Assembly (NCBI RefSeq): GCF_040545425.1
Contig: NZ_JBEPLW010000042.1
Source of the DNA: Bhargavaea ullalensis
GTDB taxonomy: Bacteria; Bacillota; Bacilli; Bacillales_A; Planococcaceae
Length of the DNA: 12,639 nt
Direction: 5' to 3' (one strand)
Shown here: piece by piece, positions 6,072-12,639 of the stretch
Numbering within the stretch: position 1 is the first letter of the stretch
How the letters are laid out: each line of letters starts with the position of its first letter
Program-made: the position numbers and the translations under genes
Notes under the pieces: generated by a model
Databases searched by the model: none
What the model was told of the DNA's origin: nothing
What the model saw: only the letters and a program-made list of their open reading frames with translations

Positions 6072-7918
6072 CACTCTTCCTCATCGCCGCCGATTTCGTC
6101 GCCTTTGAGCATCTGGTAGTACAAACCTCGGCTTTCGATCAGTTCCTGCTGTGGTCCGGATTCGACGAGGCGGCCGTCCTGCATGACGAAGATGAGATCC
6201 GCCTGGCGCACCGTGTTGAGCCGGTGGGCGATGATGAAGCTCGTGCGGCCTTCCATCAGGCGCTCGAGTGCTTCCTGGATCTTCATTTCCGTGACGGTGT
6301 CAATCGATGAAGTCGCTTCGTCGAGCAGCAGCAGCACCGGATCTGCGACAAGTGCCCGGGCGATCGACAAGAGCTGCTTCTGCCCCTGGCTGATCTCGCC
6401 GCCATCCGCGGACAGCACCTCTTCATAGCCGTCGTCAAGCTTCATGATGAAGTCATGGGCGTTTGCTTCTTTCGCCGCCCGGATCACTTCCTCATCGGTC
6501 GCGTCCAGCCGGCCGTAGCGGATGTTTTCCATGACGCTCGCCTCAAACAGGAACGGATCCTGCAGGACGAATGCCATCTGGCTCCGAAGGGTCTTCCTCG
6601 GCAGGTCTGTGATCGGGATGCCGTCGATCAGGATCTGTCCTTCATTTGCGTCGTAAAACCTCGCAAGCAGCTGCATGACGGTCGTTTTACCGGCGCCGGT
6701 CGCCCCGACAAAAGCGGCCGCTTCGCCCGGACGGACACGGAAGCTGATGTTCTTCGCCTGATAACCGCTTTTTTCCGGGTCGTAGCCGAATGAGACATCA
6801 TGGAATTCGACCTCCCCCCTGAGCGCCAGGTCGCCGTATTCCACCGCGTCATCGCGCTCTTCCGGCTCGTCCATGATTGCAAACACCCGCTCTGCGCCGG
6901 CGATTGCCGACAGGACGGTGTTGAACTGGTTGGCCAGGTCGTTGAGCGGACGGGTGAACTGGCGCGCATATTCGGTGAAGATCACGATGGTCCCGATCGT
7001 GACGATTCCGTCGCCGCGGAGTGCCAGGATTCCTCCGACACCCGCAACAATCGCAAACGCCCCGTTGTTCAGCAGGTTCATCACTTTTGGGATGAACCCC
7101 GCGTAAGTCAGCGCCCAGAAGCCGGTGCGGCGGAGGTTTTCGCCTTTCTCGATGAACTCTTCCATGACCCGGTCTTCCTGTGAGAACGCCTTGACGATGC
7201 GCTGGCCGGAAACCGATTCCTCGATCATTCCGTTCAGTTCGCCGACCGCTTTCTGCTGGGCTTTGTACAAACGGCCGGTCCGGCGGGTGACCCACCGGAC
7301 GGCGATGAACATGACCGGGATGATCGTCATCGTCAGCAGTGTGAGCAGCGGGCTCAGGCTGAGCATGACGACGACTGTCCCGACGAGCGTCAGCACACTC
7401 GAGAACACTTGGATGAACGAGTTGTTCAGTGTCTGGCTCACGTTTTCGATGTCGTTCGTCATGCGGCTCATGAGTTCGCCGTGCTGCCGCCGGTCGAAAA
7501 ACTTCACCGGCAGCCGCTGGAAATGGCTGAACAGCCCCGCCCTCATCTTGTAGACCGCCTGTTGCGAAATGCCGATCATCCAGAAACTCTGCAGATACAT
7601 GGAGACCGACAGGCCGAAGTAAACGGCAAGCAGGGCTGCGACCATTTTGCCGAATCCGCCGAACCGGCCGGCGACGATATAGTTGTCGACGATATGGCCG
7701 ACCAGATAAGGACCGAGGATCGACAGCCCGGAAGACACGACGACAAGTGCAAGCACGGTCACGAGGAGCGCCCGCTGTTCATCGACGAGTTTCCAGATGC
7801 GCAGGAGCACGCCTTTCCAGTTGTCCGGCCGTTCGCCTTTTTTATGCGCCGGTTTTTTCAGGTCTCCTTTCGTCAGGATCGGTTCATAGCCGAACGGCCG
7901 CTTCAGGAATTCAGGCAT
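6071..7918 (-). CDS. ABC exporter subunit, catalytic half (YfiC-like)
   Basis: This 615-residue half-transporter has a six-helix type-IV exporter membrane domain (about 45-345) followed by an ATPase domain. Walker A is GATGAGKTT (405-413), the Q-loop Gln is 453, Walker B ends LLLLDE with catalytic Glu534, and the H-loop His is 565. Its signature is ISQGQ (509-513) instead of LSGGQ. It should pair with the product of the upstream gene. The lengths (576 and 615) are closest to B. subtilis YfiB/YfiC among exporters I know; BmrC/BmrD is an alternative. The ATG at 7916-7918 has GGGGAGGTGG 6 nt upstream and overlaps the previous stop by 8 nt, indicating translational coupling; the upstream extension of this frame is out-of-frame shadow. 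The substrate is unknown, probably a drug or lipid-like compound. Confidence 0.92.
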   Translation of the reverse strand: MPEFLKRPFGYEPILTKGDLKKPAHKKGERPDNWKGVLLRIWKLVDEQRALLVTVLALVVVSSGLSILGPYLVGHIVDNYIVAGRFGGFGKMVAALLAVYFGLSVSMYLQSFWMIGISQQAVYKMRAGLFSHFQRLPVKFFDRRQHGELMSRMTNDIENVSQTLNNSFIQVFSSVLTLVGTVVVMLSLSPLLTLLTMTIIPVMFIAVRWVTRRTGRLYKAQQKAVGELNGMIEESVSGQRIVKAFSQEDRVMEEFIEKGENLRRTGFWALTYAGFIPKVMNLLNNGAFAIVAGVGGILALRGDGIVTIGTIVIFTEYARQFTRPLNDLANQFNTVLSAIAGAERVFAIMDEPEERDDAVEYGDLALRGEVEFHDVSFGYDPEKSGYQAKNISFRVRPGEAAAFVGATGAGKTTVMQLLARFYDANEGQILIDGIPITDLPRKTLRSQMAFVLQDPFLFEASVMENIRYGRLDATDEEVIRAAKEANAHDFIMKLDDGYEEVLSADGGEISQGQKQLLSIARALVADPVLLLLDEATSSIDTVTEMKIQEALERLMEGRTSFIIAHRLNTVRQADLIFVMQDGRLVESGPQQELIESRGLYYQMLKGDEIGGDEEE

Positions 7919-9641
7919 CGCCGTCCACCTCCCCTTCATGCTGCGCCTGTGATTCAACGATATTCCGGTACAGTTCCGACTGTCCAAGCAGCTCTTCATG
8001 CGTGCCGTAGCCCGCCACGCGGCCCTCGTCCATGAGAAGCACGCGGTCCGCACCGGCAGCCGTGGCGACTTTCTGCGTGACGACGAGCATCGTCGCCCGC
8101 TCCTTCTCGAGCGCCTCCCACAGTGCGGCTTCCGTCTTCACGTCAAGCGCGGACGTGCTGTCGTCGAGGATCAGGATCGAGGGACGACGGACGAGCGCGC
8201 GGGCGATCGACAGCCGCTGCTTCTGGCCGCCGGACAAGTTCACGCCCTTCTGGCCGACCCGCGTCCCGTACTGATCCGGGAACCGCTCGACCGAGTCGTG
8301 GATCTGCGCTTTTCTTGCCGCCTCCTCCAACTCGTCCAGCCCCGCTTCCGGATCCCCCCAGCCAAGGTTTTCATGGATCGAGCCGGTGAACAGCATCGAT
8401 TGCTGCGGCACGTAGCCGATGGCGTCGCGCAGGTCCTTCAGCGGCCAGCCGGCAATGTCACGGCCGTCGATCAGAATCCTGCCTTCCGTCGGATCAAAGA
8501 ACCGCGGAATCAGATTGAGCAGCGTGGATTTGCCCGCGCCCGTCGCCCCCATGATGGCGAGCTTCTCGCCAGGGCGGACATGGAAGCTGACGCCGTGCAG
8601 CACCCCTTTGTCCGATCCTTCGTATTTAAATGAAACATGGTCAAACCGGAGATCCCCTGCCGGCATTTCGCCGCTTCCCCGCTCTGCCTCTTCCGAACCG
8701 CCGTCCGCAAGCAGAATCTCTTCCATCCGGTCCGCGGATGCCTTCGCCCGGGAATAAGCCACGATGATGAACGAGAACATCGAGAACGACCCGGTCATCC
8801 GGAGGGCGTAGTTGACGATCGCCACCACTTCCCCGACCTGTGCATCTCCCGCACGCACCTGAGAGGCGCCGAACCAGAGCACAGCCAGCAGACTCGCGTT
8901 CATGACGAACAACAACACCGGCAGAACAAGCTCCATGAGCCGGACCGCGGACACCGTATCCGACCGGAGCGCATCCGCCACCTTTGAAAACCGGGAAGAT
9001 TCATAGGCGCCCCGGAGGTACGCCTTCACAAGACGGACCGCCTGCAGGTTTTCCTGGACGACCCGGTTCACCCGGTCAAGCCGGCGCTGCACCTTTCCGA
9101 ACAACGCGACGCCTTTCCTTACCATGAACACGAGGAACACGACGAGGAACGGCACGCCGATCATGAGAAAAAGCGCGAGCTTCGGATTCACGATGAACGA
9201 CATGATGAGCGCACCGGCCGCGGCGAGCGGAGCCCGGAGCATGATCCGGAGGCTCATGTACAGCACGTTCATCACCATCGTAATGTCGCTCGTCATCCTC
9301 GTCAGGAGCCCCGACTGCGGGAAACGGAGGAACGTCGACATCGTGAACGACTGGATCTTCTTGAACAGTGCCACCCGGAGATCAAATCCGAAGCTGTGAG
9401 CGGCATGTGCCGCGAAATACGAGTTCGTCACGCCGGAGAAAAAAGCGGCGAACGCCAGACCGGCCATGACACCGCCCCACAGCCAGACCGTGCCGGAGTC
9501 CCCCTGCAAAATCCCGTCGTCGATGATTCTTTGGATGACAAGCGGCTGTACGAGCTCGACGCCGAGCTCCACCAGCATGAGGACGAGCGCAATGGCGATT
9601 GGCCATTTATATTTCAACGCAAAAGAAAACACTGTTTTCAA
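7911..9641 (-). CDS. ABC exporter subunit, degenerate half (YfiB-like)
   Basis: This 576-residue half-transporter has six membrane helices (about 13-310) and an ATPase domain. Walker A is GATGAGKST (365-373), Q-loop VPQQ (411-414), signature LSGGQ (469-473) and Walker B ILILDD with Asp494 where the catalytic Glu normally stands. The H-loop position is Gln523 (VVTQK) instead of His. Asp and Gln at these positions mark the non-hydrolysing partner of heterodimeric exporters such as TM287/288 and BmrCD. The start is TTG at 9639-9641, with GAGGTGAT about 8 nt upstream; a nearby ATG in another frame stops after three codons. It is the first gene of the operon and overlaps the second by 8 nt. Confidence 0.92.
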   Translation of the reverse strand: MKTVFSFALKYKWPIAIALVLMLVELGVELVQPLVIQRIIDDGILQGDSGTVWLWGGVMAGLAFAAFFSGVTNSYFAAHAAHSFGFDLRVALFKKIQSFTMSTFLRFPQSGLLTRMTSDITMVMNVLYMSLRIMLRAPLAAAGALIMSFIVNPKLALFLMIGVPFLVVFLVFMVRKGVALFGKVQRRLDRVNRVVQENLQAVRLVKAYLRGAYESSRFSKVADALRSDTVSAVRLMELVLPVLLFVMNASLLAVLWFGASQVRAGDAQVGEVVAIVNYALRMTGSFSMFSFIIVAYSRAKASADRMEEILLADGGSEEAERGSGEMPAGDLRFDHVSFKYEGSDKGVLHGVSFHVRPGEKLAIMGATGAGKSTLLNLIPRFFDPTEGRILIDGRDIAGWPLKDLRDAIGYVPQQSMLFTGSIHENLGWGDPEAGLDELEEAARKAQIHDSVERFPDQYGTRVGQKGVNLSGGQKQRLSIARALVRRPSILILDDSTSALDVKTEAALWEALEKERATMLVVTQKVATAAGADRVLLMDEGRVAGYGTHEELLGQSELYRNIVESQAQHEGEVDGDA

Positions 9642-9691
9642 GCAGTCATCACCTCAAATTCTTTCGTTCTTCGAATCATTTACCGACTTTC

Positions 9692-9700
9692 ATTATGCCA
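9692..9700 (-). promoter_or_regulatory. Probable extended -10 promoter of the exporter operon
   Basis: On the minus strand TGGCATAAT gives an extended -10, one mismatch from TATAAT, about 50 nt before the TTG start. No good -35 is present at 16-18 nt, and the upstream region is instead occupied by an inverted repeat, so an activator may be involved. Confidence 0.45.
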
Positions 9701-9720
9701 TATTCCGAACTTTCGGCATA
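9694..9720. repeat. Inverted repeat over the exporter promoter
   Basis: TATGCC (9694-9699) faces GGCATA (9715-9720), and inside them CCGAA (9705-9709) faces TTCGG (9712-9716). The nested palindrome overlaps the -10 and spacer of the exporter promoter and has no U-tract. It is a candidate operator. Confidence 0.5.
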
Positions 9721-9753
9721 GCGCCGTGTTTTAACTTTTCTGCATTTGAATCA

Positions 9754-9783
9754 TTGACAATGGCTGGTGGTATGGCATATAGT
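9754..9783 (+). promoter_or_regulatory. Promoter of the GntR-ABC operon
   Basis: A perfect TTGACA (9754-9759) is followed after 18 nt by TATAGT (9778-9783), one mismatch from consensus. Transcription should start near 9790, inside the adjoining inverted repeat and about 35 nt before the GntR start. Confidence 0.8.
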
Positions 9784-9803
9784 ACATTACAACAGTAATG
9801 CAC
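9782..9803. promoter_or_regulatory. Candidate GntR operator
   Basis: GTACATTAC (9782-9790) faces GTAATGCAC (9795-9803) with a 4-nt spacer and one mismatch; the inner CATTAC/GTAATG is perfect. It overlaps the last bases of the -10 and the transcription start, the expected place for a self-repressing YtrA-type regulator. The binding protein is inferred from position. Confidence 0.6.
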
Positions 9804-9825
9804 CAAATCAGTCGGAGGTGACCCG

Positions 9826-10200
9826 GTGAAAATCAATCCGGACAGCAACGCCCCGATTTACCGACAGCTGGCGGACTGGATCGAGGAAGGCATCATCGCC
9901 GGCTCTTTCCCCGAACACGGAAAAGTGTATTCCCAGTATCAGCTCGCCGAACTGTATGCCATCAACCCCGCAACCGCCGCAAAGGGCCTGAACCTTCTCG
10001 CGGACGAGGACATCCTCTACAAAAAGCGCGGGCTGGGCATGTTTGTCGCGGAAGGGGCCAAAGAACTCATCATGAAGAAAAGACGGAGTGGCACCATGCT
10101 CGAGATGATCCGGGAAACGGTCCATGAAGCCCGGATTCTCGGCATTGGCGATGAAGAACTGATCACCATGATCAAAGAAGAAATGGAGGGTCTGAAATGA
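9826..10200 (+). CDS. GntR-family regulator, YtrA subfamily
   Basis: This 124-residue protein has an N-terminal GntR winged helix (residues 8-76). The opening PIYRQLADWIEEGIIAGSF, the recognition-helix region AINPATAAKGLNLLADEDIL and the wing KKRGLGMFV are all present. Only about 45 residues of helical tail follow, mainly basic then acidic, with no FadR- or UTRA-type ligand domain. That short form is the YtrA subfamily, which typically represses its own operon with linked ABC transporter genes, often responding to cell-envelope antibiotics. The GTG at 9826 follows GGAGGTG at 5 nt. Its last codons overlap the ATPase gene by 4 nt (ATGA). The adjacent inverted repeat is the likely operator; the inducer is unknown. 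Confidence 0.9.
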   Translation: MKINPDSNAPIYRQLADWIEEGIIAGSFPEHGKVYSQYQLAELYAINPATAAKGLNLLADEDILYKKRGLGMFVAEGAKELIMKKRRSGTMLEMIRETVHEARILGIGDEELITMIKEEMEGLK

Positions 10201-11144
10201 AGCGGCTGGAATTTGACGGAACCGAAAAGCGATTCCTGGGCACATCCGCATTGCGCGAACTGACACTAACGCTTGAAGGAGACAAGATCATTGGTCTTCT
10301 CGGACGCAACGGCGCCGGCAAGACGACAGCCATGAAGCTGGCGGCGGGATTCCTGCGGCCGACCGCGGGATCCGTCCGGGCATTCGGCGAACCGGCTTTC
10401 AATTCCCTGTTTGCCTCCGCCAATACGATCTACATGTCGGAGGACGTCCGGTTTCCCTACACGCTATCGCTCGGCGGGATCCTGGATGAACTGGCCCGGG
10501 CCTACCCGAATTTCGACCGGGCGCTTGCGGGCAGACTGGCCGATTACTTTTCACTGCCCTCCGATTCCAAGCATGCCGCCCTTTCCAAAGGGATGCAGAA
10601 CACGTTCAACCTTATCGCCGGACTGGCCGCCCGGTGTCCGCTCACGTTGCTTGATGAACCGCTCAACGGCATGGACGCCGCCGTCCGCAAAGACCTGACG
10701 AGCGTGCTGTTGAAGGAATTCATCGAAGCCCCGAGGATGATCATCGTGTCCGGGCACCAGCTGCAGGGCCTTGAGGAGCTGTTCGAGGAAATCGCCATCC
10801 TCCATAAGGGCCGGCTCCTCCGTCATGAAGAAGCCGATTCCTTTAAAGGGCAGTTCAAGAAAGTATCCGGACCCGCTTCTGCCGTCAGCGCCGCGACGGA
10901 AAGGCATACCGTCATCTTAAGAAGGCCGTCACTTCCCGGCATGGAAGAAGCCATCGTCGAACTCGGACCGGGCATGACTTTATTTGCACCGGCCGGGACA
11001 GACCTTGCCGTTTCTGCCCTGTCGCTCAATGACGCCTATATCGCCGCCACAGGCGGAACGGAAGGAGGAATCGACCGTGTCTACGCTGATCCATCCGGCG
11101 AGAATAAGCCGCAAAACCGCCGTCACCCGGCAAATCGCCCGTAA
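10197..11144 (+). CDS. ABC transporter ATP-binding protein (YtrB-like)
   Basis: This 315-residue ATPase powers the transporter encoded by this operon. Walker A is GRNGAGKTT (36-44), Walker B is LTLLDE (149-154) with catalytic Glu154, the D-loop is NGMD (157-160) and the H-loop His is 187. The signature is LSKGMQ (129-134) rather than LSGGQ, and the Q-loop region reads IYMSED (78-83) with no Gln. In my recollection GntR-linked ATPases often deviate in this way. Residues beyond about 230 form a C-terminal extension including SLNDAYIAATGG, the usual family ending. The start overlaps the GntR stop by 4 nt, and the last 68 nt also encode the start of the permease in another frame. The substrate is unknown. 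Confidence 0.9.
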   Translation: MKRLEFDGTEKRFLGTSALRELTLTLEGDKIIGLLGRNGAGKTTAMKLAAGFLRPTAGSVRAFGEPAFNSLFASANTIYMSEDVRFPYTLSLGGILDELARAYPNFDRALAGRLADYFSLPSDSKHAALSKGMQNTFNLIAGLAARCPLTLLDEPLNGMDAAVRKDLTSVLLKEFIEAPRMIIVSGHQLQGLEELFEEIAILHKGRLLRHEEADSFKGQFKKVSGPASAVSAATERHTVILRRPSLPGMEEAIVELGPGMTLFAPAGTDLAVSALSLNDAYIAATGGTEGGIDRVYADPSGENKPQNRRHPANRP

Positions 11145-11835
11145 CCTGGCTTCAAGGCCGGGAATCATGGGTTCCCTGCTCTCCTTGCAGCTCGCGGGTA
11201 CGCTGATTGCCATTTCTGCACAGAACGGCAGCAACGGCTCATTCGGCAACTTGACCCTCAACATCCAGACCTTCAACACTGACGTGATTGTCGTCTTGAC
11301 GCTCGTCTGGGCATTTCTCGCCCCGCTTTACTTAACCGGCCGCGATTCGTTTGAAGCCGACATGGTTTTCACCAACGACCGGATCACCCGTCACTTTGGG
11401 AACATCGGCTACCTGGCTCTGCTCACGTTTGCCGGTTCCCTGACGGCGGTGATGGCCTGCCTGACCGTTCTTCTGCTCCCGCTGCTTGGAAGCCGGCCTG
11501 TGCTTTTTCCCGAATTCGGACAATGGGGGCTTGCAGGCTACGCCCTCGCCATGTTCACGGTCCTGCTGTCGTATTCCCTGCTGCTCATGGGTGCCGGTTA
11601 CCTGATCGGCACGCTGATCGGGCTGTCCCGGCTGCTCGTCATCGGCCTCTTCCTGATCGGGCTGGTCTTGCTTGGCGTGCTTGATGATGCCGGACTGCGA
11701 TGGCTCGGCCGCTTCAGCCGCTTCCTGTTCGGCAATGAACAACCTGTTATTCTGCTGATCAAGTCGGCCTCCTCTTCGGCCGTTCTCTTTCTGGCCGCCG
11801 TCCTCGCTTCAAACAGACAGGAGGCGGGCTCATGA
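11077..11835 (+). CDS. ABC transporter membrane protein, six helices
   Basis: The product has 252 residues and about six hydrophobic helices (near 30-49, 70-88, 108-138, 150-180, 185-202 and 222-243), as expected for an ABC-2-type permease paired with the preceding ATPase. No specific family signature was recognised. The GTG at 11077 is chosen because GGAAGGAGGAA lies 6 nt upstream; this places the start 68 nt inside the ATPase gene. A longer frame opens at 10984 but has no ribosome binding site. The stop overlaps the next start as ATGA. The long overlap suggests tightly coupled translation of ATPase and permease. Role as permease is inferred from topology and context. Confidence 0.8.
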   Translation: MSTLIHPARISRKTAVTRQIARNLASRPGIMGSLLSLQLAGTLIAISAQNGSNGSFGNLTLNIQTFNTDVIVVLTLVWAFLAPLYLTGRDSFEADMVFTNDRITRHFGNIGYLALLTFAGSLTAVMACLTVLLLPLLGSRPVLFPEFGQWGLAGYALAMFTVLLSYSLLLMGAGYLIGTLIGLSRLLVIGLFLIGLVLLGVLDDAGLRWLGRFSRFLFGNEQPVILLIKSASSSAVLFLAAVLASNRQEAGS

Positions 11836-12518
11836 TCAACTTTTCACTGTTCGCCTTCATCGTCATTCTGATCCTGCTGGCAGCGCCGCTCAGGAAAAGG
11901 ATCCCGGCACCGAACGGCCGTCTCATCAATCTGCTGTTCGTCGCTTATCTGGCGTTACTCATGGTCGGCGCGGCTGTCGCGTTGGTCGCGGCCGGAGCCA
12001 AGACAGGCCTGCCGTATGTCGGCGAGGGGGAAGGCACCGACCAGCCTCCCTATATTTATGAGACGGTGGTGGACGAAGGGGATCCGGAGTCGGTTCCGGA
12101 AGAGAAAATCGCCTTTGAAGAGACGTTTCCGTTTGAAGGGGGAGAACTTGTCCTGGAAAATCCGAACGGCCGAGGGAACGACACAATGGCCACGGTCGTC
12201 ATCCGAAGAGGCATTCCCGGCGAACTGACCGTCACCGCCTACCGGACCGAACTGCTCGTCGACGGCTATGACTTATCGGCCGAAACCGGTCCGGAGCCGC
12301 CGGTACTCGACCGGACAAGAGGAACCCTGCTGATCGGTGACTACCGGCCGGTCAACATTGCGAGCATCGACAAGTCGTTCTTGACGGTTCCCCTGTTCAA
12401 AGGCGGATCCTCCGGAAGCTGGAGCATCCAGGAATCACCGGTTTACCTGCTCACCGTGCCGGAAGGCGTCAACGTGACGACAGAGGGCCCGGTGGAATTA
12501 ACCGAGATCGGTGAATAG
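11832..12518 (+). CDS. Membrane-anchored extracytoplasmic protein of unknown function
   Basis: I do not recognise this 228-residue protein. It has two hydrophobic helices (about 3-19 and 33-55) joined by a basic loop (RKRIPAPNGR), so both ends of the loop face the cytoplasm and residues from about 56 onward should lie outside. The outer part begins with an acidic Glu/Pro/Asp stretch (58-95) and continues as a beta-rich domain with segments such as GGELVLENPNG, ELTVTAYRTELLVDGYDLS and SPVYLLTVPEGVNV. There are no cysteines and no visible catalytic motif. The ATG overlaps the permease stop by 4 nt, so it is very probably part of the transporter system, as sensor, substrate-binding or accessory subunit. 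That role is inference from context only. Confidence 0.75.
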   Translation: MINFSLFAFIVILILLAAPLRKRIPAPNGRLINLLFVAYLALLMVGAAVALVAAGAKTGLPYVGEGEGTDQPPYIYETVVDEGDPESVPEEKIAFEETFPFEGGELVLENPNGRGNDTMATVVIRRGIPGELTVTAYRTELLVDGYDLSAETGPEPPVLDRTRGTLLIGDYRPVNIASIDKSFLTVPLFKGGSSGSWSIQESPVYLLTVPEGVNVTTEGPVELTEIGE

Positions 12519-12523
12519 AACTA

Positions 12524-12544
12524 TAAAAGCCGGCTTGGGACTTG
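12524..12544 (+). terminator. Half of a terminator, apparently split by the IS
   Basis: After the last operon gene, the sequence AAAAGCCGGCTTGGGAC looks like the first arm of an intrinsic terminator, with no second arm in the window. The IS end begins directly after it. This is an inference that the other arm lies beyond the element. Confidence 0.35.
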
Positions 12545-12639
12545 TGAACCGAACCCTATAAAACGGACAATTTAATAAAAAACCTGCTTATGAAGCGATG
12601 AGATGATTCCGGTATTGGGCCGGGGTCATCTTTTTTAGG
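12545..12639 (-). mobile_element. IS3-family element, right end (IS150-like), partial
   Basis: The terminal sequence TGAACCGAACCC followed by an AAAACGGACAA block resembles the IS150-group terminal inverted repeat (TGTACTGCACCC, then GGACGA). It lies just downstream of the 3' end of a transposase reading on the minus strand, the expected order for the right end. The other end and the target duplication are outside the window. Confidence 0.8.
12588..12639 (-). CDS. IS3-family transposase OrfB, C-terminal end
   Basis: The minus strand ends in LKKMTPAQYRNHLIAS and a TAA stop at 12588-12590. This is the characteristic C-terminus of IS3-family OrfB (DDE, rve-domain) transposases, where the phrase K-M-T-P-x-x-Y-R-N is conserved. 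The rest lies outside the window. The stop is 18 nt from the inner edge of the inverted repeat. Whether the element is intact cannot be judged. Confidence 0.88.
   Translation of the reverse strand, partial: LKKMTPAQYRNHLIAS

Noticed and set aside
7409..8035. 208-codon plus-strand frame across the two exporter genes
   Set aside because: Antisense shadow spanning the junction of two well-supported ABC genes, with no homology visible.

Overview
The window looks like chromosomal DNA from a moderately GC-rich member of the Bacillales, perhaps a Planococcaceae-type organism. This is inferred from strong AGGAGG-type ribosome binding sites, compact intrinsic terminators with U-tracts, GTG and TTG starts, a YusW-like lipoprotein, an Amidase_6 protein and YtrA-type GntR regulation. 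GC content and species were not computed.

Left part (1-4880): two hairpins, then a minus-strand Amidase_6 cysteine hydrolase whose only well-placed start is a CTG behind a strong Shine-Dalgarno. A tandem 21-bp repeat follows, then a minus-strand tRNA-Ala(GGC) with its own promoter and terminator. Next come a plus-strand DUF2804 protein, a convergent minus-strand glycerophosphodiester phosphodiesterase, a plus-strand YusW-like lipoprotein and a plus-strand acyltransferase-3 membrane protein. Most are single-gene units separated by clear terminators.

Middle part (4880-9660, all minus): a cation diffusion facilitator with a long leader that holds a strong intrinsic terminator just before the gene, and a two-gene operon for a heterodimeric ABC exporter. 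The exporter genes overlap by 8 nt. Its ATP sites show the textbook split: one subunit carries Asp and Gln in place of the catalytic Glu and H-loop His, and the other carries the degenerate signature.

Right part (9750-12639, plus): a divergent promoter region with an inverted repeat over the start of a four-gene operon: GntR regulator, ABC ATPase, six-helix permease and an unrecognised membrane-anchored extracytoplasmic protein. All four genes overlap, so the fourth is probably part of the transporter system. The window ends inside an IS3-family element (IS150-like end), which seems to have landed in the middle of this operon's terminator.

No CRISPR, prophage or replication origin was seen. 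The least explained items are the fourth gene of the GntR-ABC operon, the candidate attenuator before the cation transporter, and the tandem repeat.
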